Shown piece by piece: positions 1-15,770 of a stretch of DNA of 64,000 nucleotides (its first letter is position 1; each line of letters begins with the position of its first letter). The position numbers and the translations under genes are program-made. The stretch covers positions 1,036,765 to 1,100,764 of the forward strand of contig BCHU01000006.1 of NCBI GenBank assembly GCA_001599715.1. The letters are read 5' to 3'. The stretch is from Phaeotremella fagi (Eukaryota; Basidiomycota; Tremellomycetes; Tremellales; Phaeotremellaceae). The notes under the pieces were generated by a model. That model saw nothing but the letters and a program-made list of their open reading frames with translations. It had not been told where the DNA came from and did not search any database.

Positions 1-948
1 TCTAGACCGCATCAACTTAGAAATTAATATACTTAAAAGGAAGAAGGAGGAAGACCTGAACTCACGTCAACATCAGAATACACCCCACCCTTGAAAAGCG
101 GTAACAGATATCTCAACAAATCAGCCCGTAAAACCCCACGCTGCATAAACTCCCAACACCACCCCACCTCACCCTCCCCAAAATTCTCACGAACCCAAGA
201 ATCAGCTTTTTCATCATCGAAAAATTCCAATTCCCATCCATCAGGTTCATTCATCTTCATCCATGAGCGTGTATGACTGTTTTTCTGATCTAGCGCGATA
301 GAGGTTTTATCGGTTTGGAAAATGTTCTTATAGGAGATCATTGATGGTGGTTGAGTTGGAATTGGAGTTTTCTGCGAGGTTGGGATGAAGTTCAGGGTGG
401 ATTTTAAGTGGGGTGGGAGATTCTTTTGAAGAGAGTTTAGGAGTTGATCTTGGAATTTGTTTGGGAGAGTTTTTGAGAATTCGTATAATCGTTGATAATA
501 CCTTAGAAACCGTTATTGAGATCAATCCAACCATATCTCTTAAAACGATTCAATCCACTTACCCAGTTCCATCATCATTCTCAATATTCAATCTATACTT
601 ACTCTCAGCAACTTGGCCCAAATCAATCAACCCAGGATCAACTGTCCAACCCATCTCCTCAGTCCAACCCCACGTTTCGGGTATAACACCATCCAACTTC
701 CCCTCACCAGATCCAGAACCATAAATCAATTGATCAGTCCATCGATTTTTATGTCTCAACGTCAAAACGATCAAAGTGATTAACAAAGATATCACCACCG
801 TCATACCTCCAGCCAACGGATATCTGATTCGACGATAACATGTGGGTGGAGGTTTGTTGAGAAGGGAGGAATTGGATGAAGTGGGGAGTTTAACATATTC
901 TTTCTGTGTGGTTGGGAGGTATGTTAGGAGCTGGGAAATGAATTTCAT
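1..948 (-). CDS. OCH1-type glycosyltransferase, partial (C-terminus outside window)
   Basis: Probable type II Golgi membrane mannosyltransferase of the OCH1/GT32 family, which adds mannose to N-glycans using GDP-mannose. Exons on the minus strand are 948-563, 501-66 and 15-1; joins keep frame. A short cytosolic tail is followed by one hydrophobic segment at about residues 45-65. The catalytic start shows the family signature: an 'FQTDKT' block, then 'RADLLRYLLPLFKGGVYSDVD', where the DVD is the expected metal/nucleotide-sugar binding DXD motif. The exon containing DVD ends at a gtgagt donor, and the next exon begins 'LMRSR', matching the stretch after DXD in the family. The remainder of the catalytic domain lies beyond base 1. 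Family assignment is firm; the exact donor/acceptor sugar linkage cannot be read from this fragment. Confidence 0.8.
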
Positions 949-2768
949 ACTGGGGACAGATGATGAGATGGTGTATGAATAAATCTTGAGATGTTATTTT
1001 AGTATTCTCTTGGAAACCTTGACGACGTCAGGCCTTTTGAAACGATAAACACAAACTGCGCCCTATATGGTTTTAGTGCAAAGGACTGTGCCATTATAAA
1101 GGAGTTTAAAGAACTGCGTTTGATACGTGTGGATGAAGGCGTTTTACGCTAGAGAAGTCATCTTGATCGCTTTCCTCCCACAGCCAATCCAAATGAGGTT
1201 GCTAGGAAGTAAGTAGAGATTTTCGACTGCGAACCTTTGCAACTCCGAGCTTCGCAGTTGAGAGATCTACGAGAAAATTACTCTGCAGTAGCTGTGTTGA
1301 GATGTAGAAGCTTGTTTCCCAAGTTACATTAGTATGATTGTCCAGTTTGAAAGTAATTGAATAGCGGATTTTCATGATCATGAGAGGTTTGAGATGGATG
1401 TAGAGGTCAGAGGAGCACAAGTCCATGTTGAATTGTTGCTTGCACTGTACTTTAGGAGATCGTTACAAGTAGTATCGTACCGCCACAAAGTAGAAATACC
1501 GCTCTGTTATTAAACTCCGCCACATTATAATATTCCATCCAACCTACGAGTTAACATCAACATAGAACAAATGATCACCGTAAAGTAGTATAATTCCCAG
1601 TAAGTAACCTCTCTCTTCCCCTTCCAATAAAATCCCATACCCAATTCCAGACTCCGGACGAAACTTGCATCGACTTTTGCACGTCAGTACGACGATCAAT
1701 CCTTTCCTTCCTCTTCTTTTAGAAAAGGAAAAGATAGCTTTGATCTAGATGCGTTCAATTTTCGCACTATCTGAATTCACCCTTCTTCTTCTTCTTCCTT
1801 TCTTGGGTGGTGGTTGATAACCGTTAGGATGGGTTTACTGACTTGAACCATAGGTACTTTAGGATGAATTTATTAATGAGACGTGTTGTGAATCTGCAAA
1901 GATGATTCAACTTCGAGCGATCATTCATCTTTTATGACGATATCCCAAAGATTCGAAATCTGCAAATGGTATTCATAGCTTCGCGACCTATTGGGTCAAC
2001 CAAAAAGAATCCCAAACAGAAACAGGGATCAGCAAGTGAGAAAGAAGTTCAATACAAGCAACCGAAGCAGTTCGAAACAGCCAAAAGGAACCCCCCATCC
2101 CCCATTCCCCCTCCCCCATCCCACTCCAGTCCTCGCTTCCAGTCCCCCGTCCCAGTAGCAAGACCTTTCGTCGAGCAATATTGGTAATGGGGTTTATATT
2201 GATTTTCATCAATAAACAAGCGTATAAAGAAGAATATAAATCGGGACTGGGCATGTCTTTGCTTTTTTTTTTCTCTACTGAGTAGGAGACTAATCAGTCC
2301 CGTTTACAATTATGTGTGTTCCCTTTGTATATTGTTGTGATGATATGCAAGATGTTTTTATGATTTATCGATCGGGCAGTACTTGTATCAGTTCCTCGGC
2401 GGGCTCGGTAATCCTCCACCGCCACTTCGGTTTAAGAGATCCTTCTTATAGCTTTTAGTGATAAGGTAAGGTATAAATTACGTCGATCTTTTGTAAATAC
2501 TCATTGAGAACACGAAATCATTCTACACCACTAAAGTGATAAAGGTTGAAATCAACCATAAGACCATATTAATTGGAAGATCGCCTGGAAAAGAAACTAT
2601 CGGTCAAATCGCCAAAAGACGTTGTTTCACATTCCAAGACCAACTTCAATTTCGGTTTCCGAGATATCCCTCCCAATTGAATGAAAGCGTCCTTCAAATG
2701 ATATTTTCATTCCATTTCAAATTGCGAAACAAAGCGTTTAACTCAACAGCACTCAACTCGAAATCAAA
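949..2768. other. Intergenic region upstream of the F-box gene
   Basis: About 1.8 kb without a convincing gene. It lies between the divergent starts of the glycosyltransferase and the F-box gene, so it should hold both promoters and any 5' leader. It contains pyrimidine-rich stretches, a strong C-run cluster at 2091-2123 and a gtaagt-like donor near 1600 that could belong to a leader intron. Short open frames here lack ATG starts or any recognisable domain. Confidence 0.6.
2091..2123 (-). other. G-quadruplex-capable G-run cluster
   Basis: The plus strand has five C-runs of 3-6 separated by 1-3 bases; on the minus strand this gives consecutive runs of 3-6 G with short loops, a classic G4 pattern. 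It lies about 650 bases upstream of the F-box gene. Confidence 0.6.
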
Positions 2769-4677
2769 ATGACGACCCAGCTTGACGATACGTTGACCGA
2801 CGACCTCAAAGATTCATCAGCCTTATCCCCGAGTTCATCCTCCTCAACGTCGACTCTGTATCCTATGACTCCACAATCACAAAGTCCATTAATGAGGAGT
2901 CCGTTAGAGGTAAGTGTATAAATTCTCCTCTCAATCTCGATTAGAACTTTATCTGACCACTCCCAGATCCTTCATAAAGTACTTGCCAACTCTGGTGGAG
3001 ATCAGGTCAGCAGTATAGCGAACGCTGCTCAAACATGTAAAGAATTACGATCGTTCATTTATGAGGTATGTGAATTAACTTAGCAAGAGATGATTTGATG
3101 TTAACTCCTTGTTTAGAATCCCGATCAAGCACTTTGGAGAGATATACATTATCAACGATACGATGATCCTTCGAGATCAGGTTCGTTCTTTGAATCTAGA
3201 GACAGAGAGGGGTTCGATTGGAAGAAACGCATTCAGAACAGAGAGTTTGTCTTGAGAATCCTTAATTCATGGGATGAAGATCGTTTAGATGAATTGGTGG
3301 GTGTATATTCTCCTGTTGATCATGAAATTTTCTTTCTCTAACGACATTGGATCCATTGGCAGTCGGAACATTTGGATCTAATTTGTGAAACACTCTTAGA
3401 TTTGTATCTAGATATACCATCGATAAACGAAACACCCCATCTCACCGAACTATCCAAAAACATGAAACTCCTCTCGGAATGCTTATCCTCCCCAACATTC
3501 CAATATCTATATTACAATCTCTCGATACAATCAACGGTACCACATTTACGACCACTACCATCATCTCCAGGTAACCCACTAAGAAAATTATCAAGAACGG
3601 TGATCAACCCGATCATCTCACGATTGCATTGTCTGATTTCACCTGATTTCGATATGGACGACACGGTTCAACGTAAACATCGTGGTTATCTACGTGAGAT
3701 CGTTTACACTTCGAACAATTTTAATGAGAGTAACGATTGGGGACCGTTTGATCATGAAGGTAAAGTCAATTGGTGTTTAGTTGATGCCATAGGTGGTATC
3801 ATGAGTGGGTGTTTTCACTTGGATTAAATGTCCGTACTAAATAGTTGACTTCAGTGGCCAACGCTAAAGATGTCCTTGCGATGGGTGAAGATGGATGGCG
3901 TTCAGCTGTTCTACCAATTTCTAACGATCTACATTCAACATGTGGATTAGGATATCTAGATTTGAAAAGACCTAGTCATCTGGCTGAAGGTGAAACGTGG
4001 GATTGGGCAGGTGTTGAAGGGGCTTGGGGCGGTTCATACGCTTTTTTAGAGTACGTCGGTAAGGATTAACTAGGACGAGATCACTGATCAACTTTTTCAG
4101 TTACGCCGATTGGATAGCACTCAACGAACCGAGATTAATCAGATTACGTCGAAGTGTCGATCAAGTCGATCTAACCAGATACACCGAAGCCATCGGTGAT
4201 CTAATGAAATTGAGATTGATAGTAGATCCAAATTCAGAATCATCAAACAACGATCCAACCCTCCAACCCAATTTAGTATCGAATCTACCAAAAGTAGAAA
4301 CGAATCTCCCCTATTCAGATCTCCTCCCACCGATCTATTTCCATGGGAATTCATTGGCAAGCAACGAAAACGAAGATCCCAACTCGACATGGCCTGTTAC
4401 TTCAAGTTTCGTTAGGGGGGTGGTTAGGTTGACTGCTGATCGGGAACCTCAGGTTAGATGGACGATGATTATTAGATATGGCGGTGAGGATCGTTGGAGG
4501 TTGGAGGGTGTACAGGTTGGTGGGAGAGGTTCTAAGAGAGGTTTCTTTGGGGTACGTTGCTATCGTTGTTTTGAGGATTTGTTTTGCTGATGGAGAATTG
4601 GGACTTCATAGATTTGGACGGACGCTTTGAAAGAACTTCATTCACCTAATGGGCCGGTTTGGTATTGGAAGAAGTAG
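2769..4677 (+). CDS. F-box domain protein
   Basis: Probable substrate adaptor of an SCF ubiquitin ligase. Exons are 2769-2909, 2967-3065, 3117-3296, 3363-3804, 3855-4050, 4101-4551 and 4612-4677, giving 524 residues. After a Ser-rich start, residues about 48-95 look like an F-box: 'ILHKVLANSGGD..' followed by 'AAQTCKELRSFI' and 'NPDQALWRDIHYQRY', matching the usual pattern of a helix, 'C+xLr' and 'LWrxl'. The C-terminal part includes 'WTMIIRYGGEDRWRLEGVQVGG' split across the sheet-like end, typical of basidiomycete F-box proteins whose second half is poorly conserved. The start chosen is the first ATG that leads into the F-box. I do not recognise the target-binding region. Confidence 0.75.
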
Positions 4678-5014
4678 CTTTTGGTGGGGCGATCGGAAAT
4701 ATTCAGTGTAACTTTGGAACTTGGATATTGGTCAGATGTTAGCTTCTATGTATTTATTGATAGTCTCAGTCCGTATTAACTCCATATTGGTTCACGTTTG
4801 GAAGTGTACGAATCAACTTGTAACTGTTTTGCGAATCTATACATCAGACTTTGTTGCTTCATCTATTTTAGATATCTCTATGTAATTTCTAGTCGAGTCA
4901 AAATCTTAAACTACAAACTAGCATTGGAAGCGATAGCAGTCTGAGCTTTATAAAATGGGATGCTAGTCACATGAATCAGTCGATACCCTCGTTATTTTTC
5001 GTAGCACAAACCAC
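4678..5014. other. Convergent intergenic region
   Basis: Space of 337 bases between the stop codons of the F-box gene (plus) and the Old Yellow Enzyme gene (minus). It is AT-rich and should contain both 3' UTRs. I see no gene or repeat in it. Confidence 0.6.
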
Positions 5015-6255
<1,241 letters not shown>

Positions 6256-6306
6256 TCTGGCTTTGGATTGTGGAAAGATAACTGATTCTTCCCCCTATTT
6301 CCTTTC

Positions 6307-6317
6307 TATTTATATAT
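6307..6317 (-). promoter_or_regulatory. TATA box of the Old Yellow Enzyme gene
   Basis: On the minus strand the sequence reads TATATAAATAG, ending about 52 nt before the start codon at 6255. It is a near-perfect TATA element at a reasonable promoter distance. The same 11-mer occurs upstream of the short-chain dehydrogenase at 43091. Confidence 0.6.
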
Positions 6318-6443
6318 CCTTTTTTCTCTCTGACGCCATTGTACATGCTTACTTAATGGATTGATTTACCTCCACTTTTTATTACCGCAATTTACGGAGG
6401 CTCAGGATTCAACGATCGACCAACAGTACCATGCATACATTAA

Positions 6444-7810
6444 TCATCCATACAAACATTTGATAGTATCATATCCATATTCATATTTACCTTTATGATA
6501 AGGTGGTCTGACACCGTTCATCAATCCCCAAGCTTTCTCGCAGACCTCAACAATTTCATCTGGTAACGGCCCTTTCTCGAAGTAACTCAAACTTTCTTGT
6601 AACTGTTCAAGACTTGATGCGCCGATTATAACTCCTATTCGGTTTGTCAGATATTATTGAATGAATAAAATGGAGGATAGATTGACTTACCATCGTTACC
6701 ACCTTTTTGTCTTGTTCGGAGAGCGGAATGATGTTGTACCCATCTAATCGCTATTTCCACCATCTTCATTTGATGTTTGGTAGCGACTTCGTTGATCAGA
6801 TTCAAAGCTTTAAAAGTGGCTTCTTTCCAATACCTAAAATAAACCCACTTTAACCTCTGAGAAACTGAAATTAAAACAAAAAGAAGTTAAAAGACCCACC
6901 TCTGAGTATAGATCTCAGCTACACCTTCACCAGCGAATCTACCAGTTTTCTCAGCTTCAACATCGAGATAACGACCAGTCAACATCCCACCAGCAAGTGG
7001 GTTGTACACTACCAGATCTAATCCGAATCTCCTGAGAGTTGGATAAAGATCTTCTTCGGGTGTTCGGTTGATGATGTTATAAGCTCCTTGGTAGAGGGTA
7101 GGTTTGATCCAGTTGTTGTAATGACTCAACAGACAGATTTCGGCTACCTACAGTATCGTCAAACTCTGTTAGGTACAGTATTGGTTCGGTGTGAATGGAC
7201 GGAATTCGACATACCTCTGAAGCGGAGAAGTTCGATAGCGCGAATATCTTGAATTTACCTTGTCGATAAGCTTTATCGACCGCTGCCAAAGTCTCTTGAA
7301 AGGGGACACTTCGATCGGCTATACGTGAGTGTTAGGGAAAGCGCACGAATACGAGGTAAGAGACGTACGAGCATGTAAATAGAAAATATCAACGTAATCA
7401 GTTTCCAGCTGTTTCAAACTTTCATCCAGTGTCGCCAAAACCTTTATGGCCGAATGATCACCAGCAGCTCTAGGATAACACTTGGTTGAGATCTTGAATC
7501 CCATCGCTTTGTATCCGACTTGAGCGGTGAAATTCTCTTGGTTGCCTTGACAGTAGACTCGGGCTGTGTCTAGTTCGTCGTAGCCGTGAGATTTGAATTC
7601 TTGGAGACAGGATTTGAATTTAGGGAGATCGTGGATTTTGGCGTGCTATGTTCTTTGTTAGTTTGGTTGTGAAGGGGGAGGGGGGACCTCACTGAAGCTC
7701 CGTTATCTGGCGGTCCGAATGTCATGACTATTAAACGCTATTAGTTTGCTTGACCATGATATTGTATTTCGCTTACGACCTAGGATTACACGATTTGTCA
7801 TTTGAGTCAT
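6444..7810 (-). CDS. Aldo-keto reductase, AKR7 (aflatoxin-aldehyde reductase) type
   Basis: NADPH-dependent carbonyl reductase. Exons on the minus strand are 7810-7777, 7727-7693, 7645-7369, 7318-7215, 7147-6900, 6833-6691 and 6634-6444, for about 343 residues. The start gives 'NRVILGLMTFGPP', the usual first strand of the barrel. The catalytic tetrad is visible: Asp49 and Tyr54 in 'ELDTARVY', Lys78 in 'ISTKCYP' and His114 in 'DIFYLHA'. Also seen are 'KFKIFALSNFSASE', 'YNIINR' and 'VVYNPLAGGMLTGRY', characteristic of AKR7. The first two coding exons are very short (34 and 35 nt). The C-terminus is the least certain part: I read through a weak gtaaat to a TGA at 6444, but a further short intron is possible. 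A TATA-like element at 7888-7898 lies upstream. Confidence 0.88.
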
Positions 7811-7887
7811 TTGGTGTTACTTGTCCTTGGAAAGAGGATGTTTGGAGCGATACAGTATCATTCTCAATTCCTATTCCTGCGGGAAGG

Positions 7888-7898
7888 TTTATATATAG
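7888..7898 (-). promoter_or_regulatory. TATA-like element of the aldo-keto reductase gene
   Basis: The minus strand reads CTATATATAAA here, about 80 nt upstream of the start codon at 7810. Position and sequence fit a TATA box; no transcript data available. Confidence 0.5.
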
Positions 7899-9605
7899 TC
7901 GAATAAAGATGGATGACCTCCACCAAAAAACCTCCACCGTCAGCTGTTGTTTTTTCACGGATAAACTGGTGGGAGTATCTGCCACTCTTAATTGTTGTCG
8001 TCAATCGTTTATGATACGGATAAACTGGCTACTGGTGCTAAGTGCTTGAGTTTTTTCGGAGAATTGTAGACTTATTTTAGTGGAGGTGAAGAGCATGTTC
8101 ATACGTTGTAAACATTCGTCAAGCTTTTGTCGAAATGTTCTTCATCATCTTACTTCAACCTGATATTCTGATACCAAATCAACCCCAGATACCGAAACGC
8201 GACGCGACACATAGACATCCCATCGACATGAAATCGACAATATCAATACAAAAGTAATCTATTCACGTCCAAAAGACCATGACCTAGAATACAACTGGTA
8301 TTTTAACAAATTTAAAACCCAAAAACAATGTTTAAACTTCATTTTAATGCGTTTATTGACTCTGCGTCTGACTTGAACGGTGATAAGAAAGTAACATGTC
8401 ACGTCTGATATGATATATTCTTGATTCATTGGTTTCTATGCGAAACATACGGGGAAGGGGAAGGTATTTAGTAAATAAGGAAGAAAGGTGTTCATATAAC
8501 GAAGGGTAGGCATATATACCTTTTGGTTGAGTTTAAATAGGTTAAGTAACCCTTTGATGAATGAAAACATAAACGCCACACCTTGATGTAGTTAAATAGC
8601 CACAGCCAAGAATTTTGCGCCCGAGATTGGAATTGGAAGGGAGTAACTTACGGTTAAGTTAAAGGTGGTGATGGATTGTCGGGGGAAGATGCGGTGACGG
8701 TGTAAGACTGCGCGCAGTAATATCAATCCAGTTACAGTTACACACGCATAACCGAAACAAAGAAAGGATACATTGAGTTAATAAAAGACGTTAAGTTAAG
8801 TAATTGTGGAGCTAAGTGAAAAAGTGATCGGTAAAGTGGGTCACAGTGGGTTTACGCCCTTACTACCTTTGAAGACGTCATTTAGTTTATTTGGGGTACT
8901 AGCGTTAATTGTTAAGGGTATTAGGTAATAACACGTGGTATTGATGAAAAAAGAGTCAAACCCTTTGTTTAATGAGAAGGAGGGGGGCACGGCAGGGGAG
9001 GAGAGGTAAAGGTAACTCCACCAAGTAGAGTATAGAGTATACATACAAAAGATATCATACGACTCATCTCAACATCTGTATCTTGCATCTGGAATAGATA
9101 CCCCACCCCACCCACACCGCACCGCACCAAAACGATCGACAACTCCCCCTCAAACTTGCAACTCTCTCTGACATATAAGTTACAGCTATAAAAGATCAAA
9201 AGGACGCTAATTTAGATCCATTCTTTATTCTTATTTCTCTCATTCATTCATCTCTCATTTCATTTCTTGATTCCCGTCGACCTTTGTTTTCATCGTTCAT
9301 CGAGAATTTCAACATCGCGTTCAATCAACTTCACGTTTATCTTTATATACAAGATACAAGTAACAACTCATCTTTTCAACCCCGTACCCCCTTTTCTCAC
9401 AGCGCTTGGACAAAAGCTAAAAGTTGGCTGAAGCCTCGATTCAGATTCCAAAGTGTTACAGAGTTAGTTTACCATGTGAGTCGTGTTCGTGTTCCTTCTC
9501 CCATCTCGTTTGATCAAGCATTCAGACCTACGGGTCAATCTTTCCTTTCCCCTTTATCACGTTCAAAATCCAGACATTTAGAGCTAGACTGACATCCATA
9601 TCTTC
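7899..9605. other. Promoter and long leader of the Con7-like gene
   Basis: About 1.7 kb without a recognised gene, between divergent starts. The part next to 9606 is pyrimidine-rich with CATT/TCATT repeats, as in basidiomycete 5' leaders. At 9474-9479 there is an ATG directly followed by TGA; its GTGAGT could also be an intron donor, with a fitting acceptor near 9526. The stretch 9100-9130 is C-rich. Confidence 0.5.
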
Positions 9606-11735
9606 TTGAAACCTTGTCTCACTCGATTTTCCCCATCTCCCTTTCACTTTCACTCTCACTTCACTATCATGTCCACTATCGCTCTCAACTACATGCCACT
9701 CATTTACCTTATCCCCACGACCCCATCCCACACCACAGCTCTATCACCCTGGACATCATTCACGATGAGCGGCTCAGACGACTCCTCACCAGTTGATTTC
9801 GCTTTTGAAGCGCCCCCAATTCAAGATTTTAACAACGGAATGTTCAAACCTGATCTCAACAGATCAGCATCTTTCTCATCAAACATCTCACCCTCGAATC
9901 AGTTCACACCCACGTCAAGTACGATGACTTCAACTGGGTCGTTCCCATTCTCCAACTACGGTCTAAATTCAGCGTCATCATTTTCATCCAATTCATTCTC
10001 GTCTGCTTCAGGATCTGGTACGAGTGGATCGTTCTCTTCTGTTGACGCTTTACCAGCGATCTCCAGAGATTTCACCAGACCTTCTCCAACTGTCACCAGA
10101 CGTCCTGCAACTGCTCATGGGGCTTTACAAAGCAGAAGTCCGTTTATCGTACCAGACGGAGAAAGGTTTACCAGAATCAACCGAACCGATGGTGAAAGAA
10201 ACGTCGAGACTATTGATGAAATGGCCGAAGGTGTTTTCACTAATCCTTTCGCTTCACCAGAATCAATGACTGGAGAAGGGGTTAAACAAATGACAACTTC
10301 TCATTCACAAACTCCTGATGTCGATCCCAGATTCGTTCCTCAACATCGTAGAGCTTCTCTACCACAACCTGGACTTATGGGTGAACCTGCTTTACCTTCA
10401 CATGTCACTAGACCTCAAACCAGTGCTTCACCACAGGTTTTCCAGGTTAACAACGAGGTCCCTTCTTCAGCTCCTGCTCATGTACATCAGTTTAACATGA
10501 TGGTCCCTCAAAACTCTGCTGTACACTTTAATCGACAACCTTCGTCTTCATTCAATCCAGCGGCTAGACCTCAAACTAGCGATGGTATCCCAAGCTTCCC
10601 TTCTCAACTCAACGGTGCGATTTCTTTACCTTCAGCAAGAACTATCGCCAATCAAATCGATCCACTTCACATGAACTCCCTCGGTACTCCCTTTCAACTA
10701 CGTGACGTCGATGGGAAGAATTTACCTCAATCGGCCTTTATGCCTTTTAGAGATAACCGAGCAGCTTCACTCAGTGACGTTCATGCTATGCCTTTCCCTA
10801 ATCAACCAACCAACGCTTTCCCAGGGAACAGAGCTTACTCGATTGATTCTTCCGTCAAAAGACCAAATTATCAATCTACCACTCAATACGCTCATGACGA
10901 TTATGACGACAACGACATGACTTTTGTCGCTCTTGGTGGTCCAGCTCATAAGAAACGTCCTAGACGTCGTTTCGATGAGATTGAAAGATTGTACACCTGT
11001 GGTTGGCAGGGTTGTGAAAAGGCTTATGGGACTTTGAACCATCTGAACGCACATGTTGCTATGCAGAAACATGGAGAGAAGAGGTTACCGTCGGGTAGGT
11101 TAAATAGATTATATAGCGCTGACTTTGTAGAATTCAAAGACCTCCGAAAAGCTTGGCGTAAACGCAAGAGAGAAGCTCAAGCTGCCATGGCAAACTCTCA
11201 ACTCATGACTTCAACTTCCTGGGGACAAGCTAGAAATTCAATAGGTTCATCTTCGGGTTCCGATTTCGATCGAAGAGATAGTTCATCGTCCATGATGTCA
11301 GGGTCTATTCCTTTCTCAAACCCTCAATTCTCAAATTGGGGTTACACCTCTGAAGACAGTCGACCAACGACTTCATCTTCAATGACCTCGTCTGTCGACG
11401 AGAGGTTCATCAACGTCCCCAGACAGGGCAGTTATCAATTCCAAAACCAGAACCAAACGCAAAACGTCAACGTCAACAACATGTCACAGGGGATGATACT
11501 TAATCGAAGACCTTCAGCACCAACTCATATGCCTTTACCTCTACCCGCTGGCATTCAGAGTTTCAGATCCGACATGGGTAACGGTGGTGATTATCCTACT
11601 CCTACTCAACAGAATCCTAATCCTGGGTTTGACGGGTCGAGACAGGGTTTCCCGTTTTTAACTAGTGGAGTGGCGGCGTCCGCTGCGGCTCCTAACCAGG
11701 TTAATGGGTATCAACAATTCGCTTTTAACAGGTAG
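9606..11735 (+). CDS. C2H2 zinc-finger transcription factor, Con7-like
   Basis: Nuclear DNA-binding protein resembling fungal Con7, a morphogenesis regulator. A long Ser/Pro/Asn-rich region leads to a basic patch 'KKRPRRRFDEIERLYTCGW' and one finger of form C-X4-C-X12-H-X5-H (Cys412, Cys417, His430, His436 counting from the ATG at 9765), then a basic helix 'FKDLRKAWRKRKREAQ'. Con7 proteins have this same single finger plus basic helix. The open frame starts at 9606, but in-frame ATGs at 9669 and 9765 ('MSGSDDSS') are as likely; I favour 9765 because upstream residues are low-complexity leader-like. Bases 11095-11130 look like an intron that preserves frame; removing it restores 'KRLPSEFKDLRK'. 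The C-terminus is rich in Ser, Asn and Gln. Target genes unknown. Confidence 0.82.
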   Translation: MKPCLTRFSPSPFHFHSHFTIMSTIALNYMPLIYLIPTTPSHTTALSPWTSFTMSGSDDSSPVDFAFEAPPIQDFNNGMFKPDLNRSASFSSNISPSNQFTPTSSTMTSTGSFPFSNYGLNSASSFSSNSFSSASGSGTSGSFSSVDALPAISRDFTRPSPTVTRRPATAHGALQSRSPFIVPDGERFTRINRTDGERNVETIDEMAEGVFTNPFASPESMTGEGVKQMTTSHSQTPDVDPRFVPQHRRASLPQPGLMGEPALPSHVTRPQTSASPQVFQVNNEVPSSAPAHVHQFNMMVPQNSAVHFNRQPSSSFNPAARPQTSDGIPSFPSQLNGAISLPSARTIANQIDPLHMNSLGTPFQLRDVDGKNLPQSAFMPFRDNRAASLSDVHAMPFPNQPTNAFPGNRAYSIDSSVKRPNYQSTTQYAHDDYDDNDMTFVALGGPAHKKRPRRRFDEIERLYTCGWQGCEKAYGTLNHLNAHVAMQKHGEKRLPSGRLNRLYSADFVEFKDLRKAWRKRKREAQAAMANSQLMTSTSWGQARNSIGSSSGSDFDRRDSSSSMMSGSIPFSNPQFSNWGYTSEDSRPTTSSSMTSSVDERFINVPRQGSYQFQNQNQTQNVNVNNMSQGMILNRRPSAPTHMPLPLPAGIQSFRSDMGNGGDYPTPTQQNPNPGFDGSRQGFPFLTSGVAASAAAPNQVNGYQQFAFNR
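11095..11130 (+). other. Frame-preserving 36-nt intron in the Con7-like gene
   Basis: Begins gtaggt, has a gctgact branch-like site and ends ttgtag. It is 36 nt long with no in-frame stop, so an ORF finder reads through it and inserts 12 residues (beginning GRLNRLY) between the zinc finger and the basic helix. Splicing gives P-S-E-F-K-D, matching the spacing of the Con7 family as I know it. Confidence 0.75.
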
Positions 11736-12320
11736 GGCGGAGGGGAAGTTGTTGGAATAATACCTTGGATTCGTTTTGTATCATTGGAATTGGACAATAA
11801 TTTTTTTTCGAATTTGTTTCAAACTTATATCTATAGTACTTTCTTATAAGCCTGCCTTGGTTTCGTTTCTGATTCTCTTCTTCTTATTTTCTTTTTGCTA
11901 CTATTGGTGATTTCTATTTTATATTTACTTTTTTTACTTTCGGTGTGAAAGATTTTCTTTGTTGGATCATCAAGGTTCTTTTTGACATGTAGCTTATTAA
12001 TTTGCCTTTGCAGCCCGTACCCGTACAAGTGCAATCAATTGAACGTTACTTGTAACTGACCGCCACGAAATATGTGCCACAAACGATATCTCCGTAACAC
12101 CCATGCAGGTTTTCAAGCTCGGATTTTTGGAGTACTGTATACCCCCCTACACCTTTGTTACTGTTATCATTCCATTTGCCCATCCTTCATTCTCATTAAA
12201 CAGTCTTTGGACTTTATATATAAAAACAACTTTCTCATAAAAACAAATACTAACTAGACTCGTAAAGTCTCATACTCTTCACAACTCACACTCACTTTCT
12301 TTTCAAATCTAGAAACAATA
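11736..12320. other. Intergenic: 3' end of Con7-like gene and DBP2 promoter
   Basis: About 585 bases between two tandem plus-strand genes. T-rich sequence after 11736 fits a 3' UTR. The last 100 bases before 12321 are rich in CACTCA/CTT pyrimidine tracts, as expected for a leader. No gene seen. Confidence 0.5.
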
Positions 12321-15347
<3,027 letters not shown>

Positions 15348-15770
15348 AAGAGTTTGTCAATCCCCCTCGAGTTAATCGTGACTTCTTCTCGACTATGGTC
15401 GTTTTCACTCTTTCCCTTCCTCATTACTATCATGTAGATCACCCTCCCTTATCCCATCCATCCCATCCTTAGCTCCCGCTCCTCACTCATCACAAAGACT
15501 TTTAACAGGGGGTCGTATTTTCATTTACTAACCACGACGTCCTGTTTTCATTCATCATTATTCTTTTTCCGGTTGTTTATAGATATATCAAGACATGCAG
15601 ACCATTGTCGCTCATCTGTTCGTTGCAGTGATTTTTGAATCCATTTGTAGCAATCATACGTGCACTGCGCAAACAAATAAGTGCCCAAAAAGATGGATAA
15701 ACTCGCAACCTCCACTTTCCATTCCCGAAAATCAGAAACATCTCTCTAAACACGCTCCTATATACATATT
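15348..15770. other. Intergenic between DBP2 and the DNA glycosylase gene
   Basis: About 420 bases, tandem plus-strand genes. The first part is pyrimidine-rich 3' UTR-like sequence. No gene or repeat is visible. Confidence 0.5.

Noticed and set aside
1966..2187. 73-codon ORF over the C-run cluster
   Set aside because: Low-complexity Pro-rich reading of the C-runs, no splice context or recognised motif.
2536..2772. 78-codon ORF just before the F-box gene
   Set aside because: Begins with GTG rather than ATG and overlaps the real start at 2769 in another frame; likely leader sequence.
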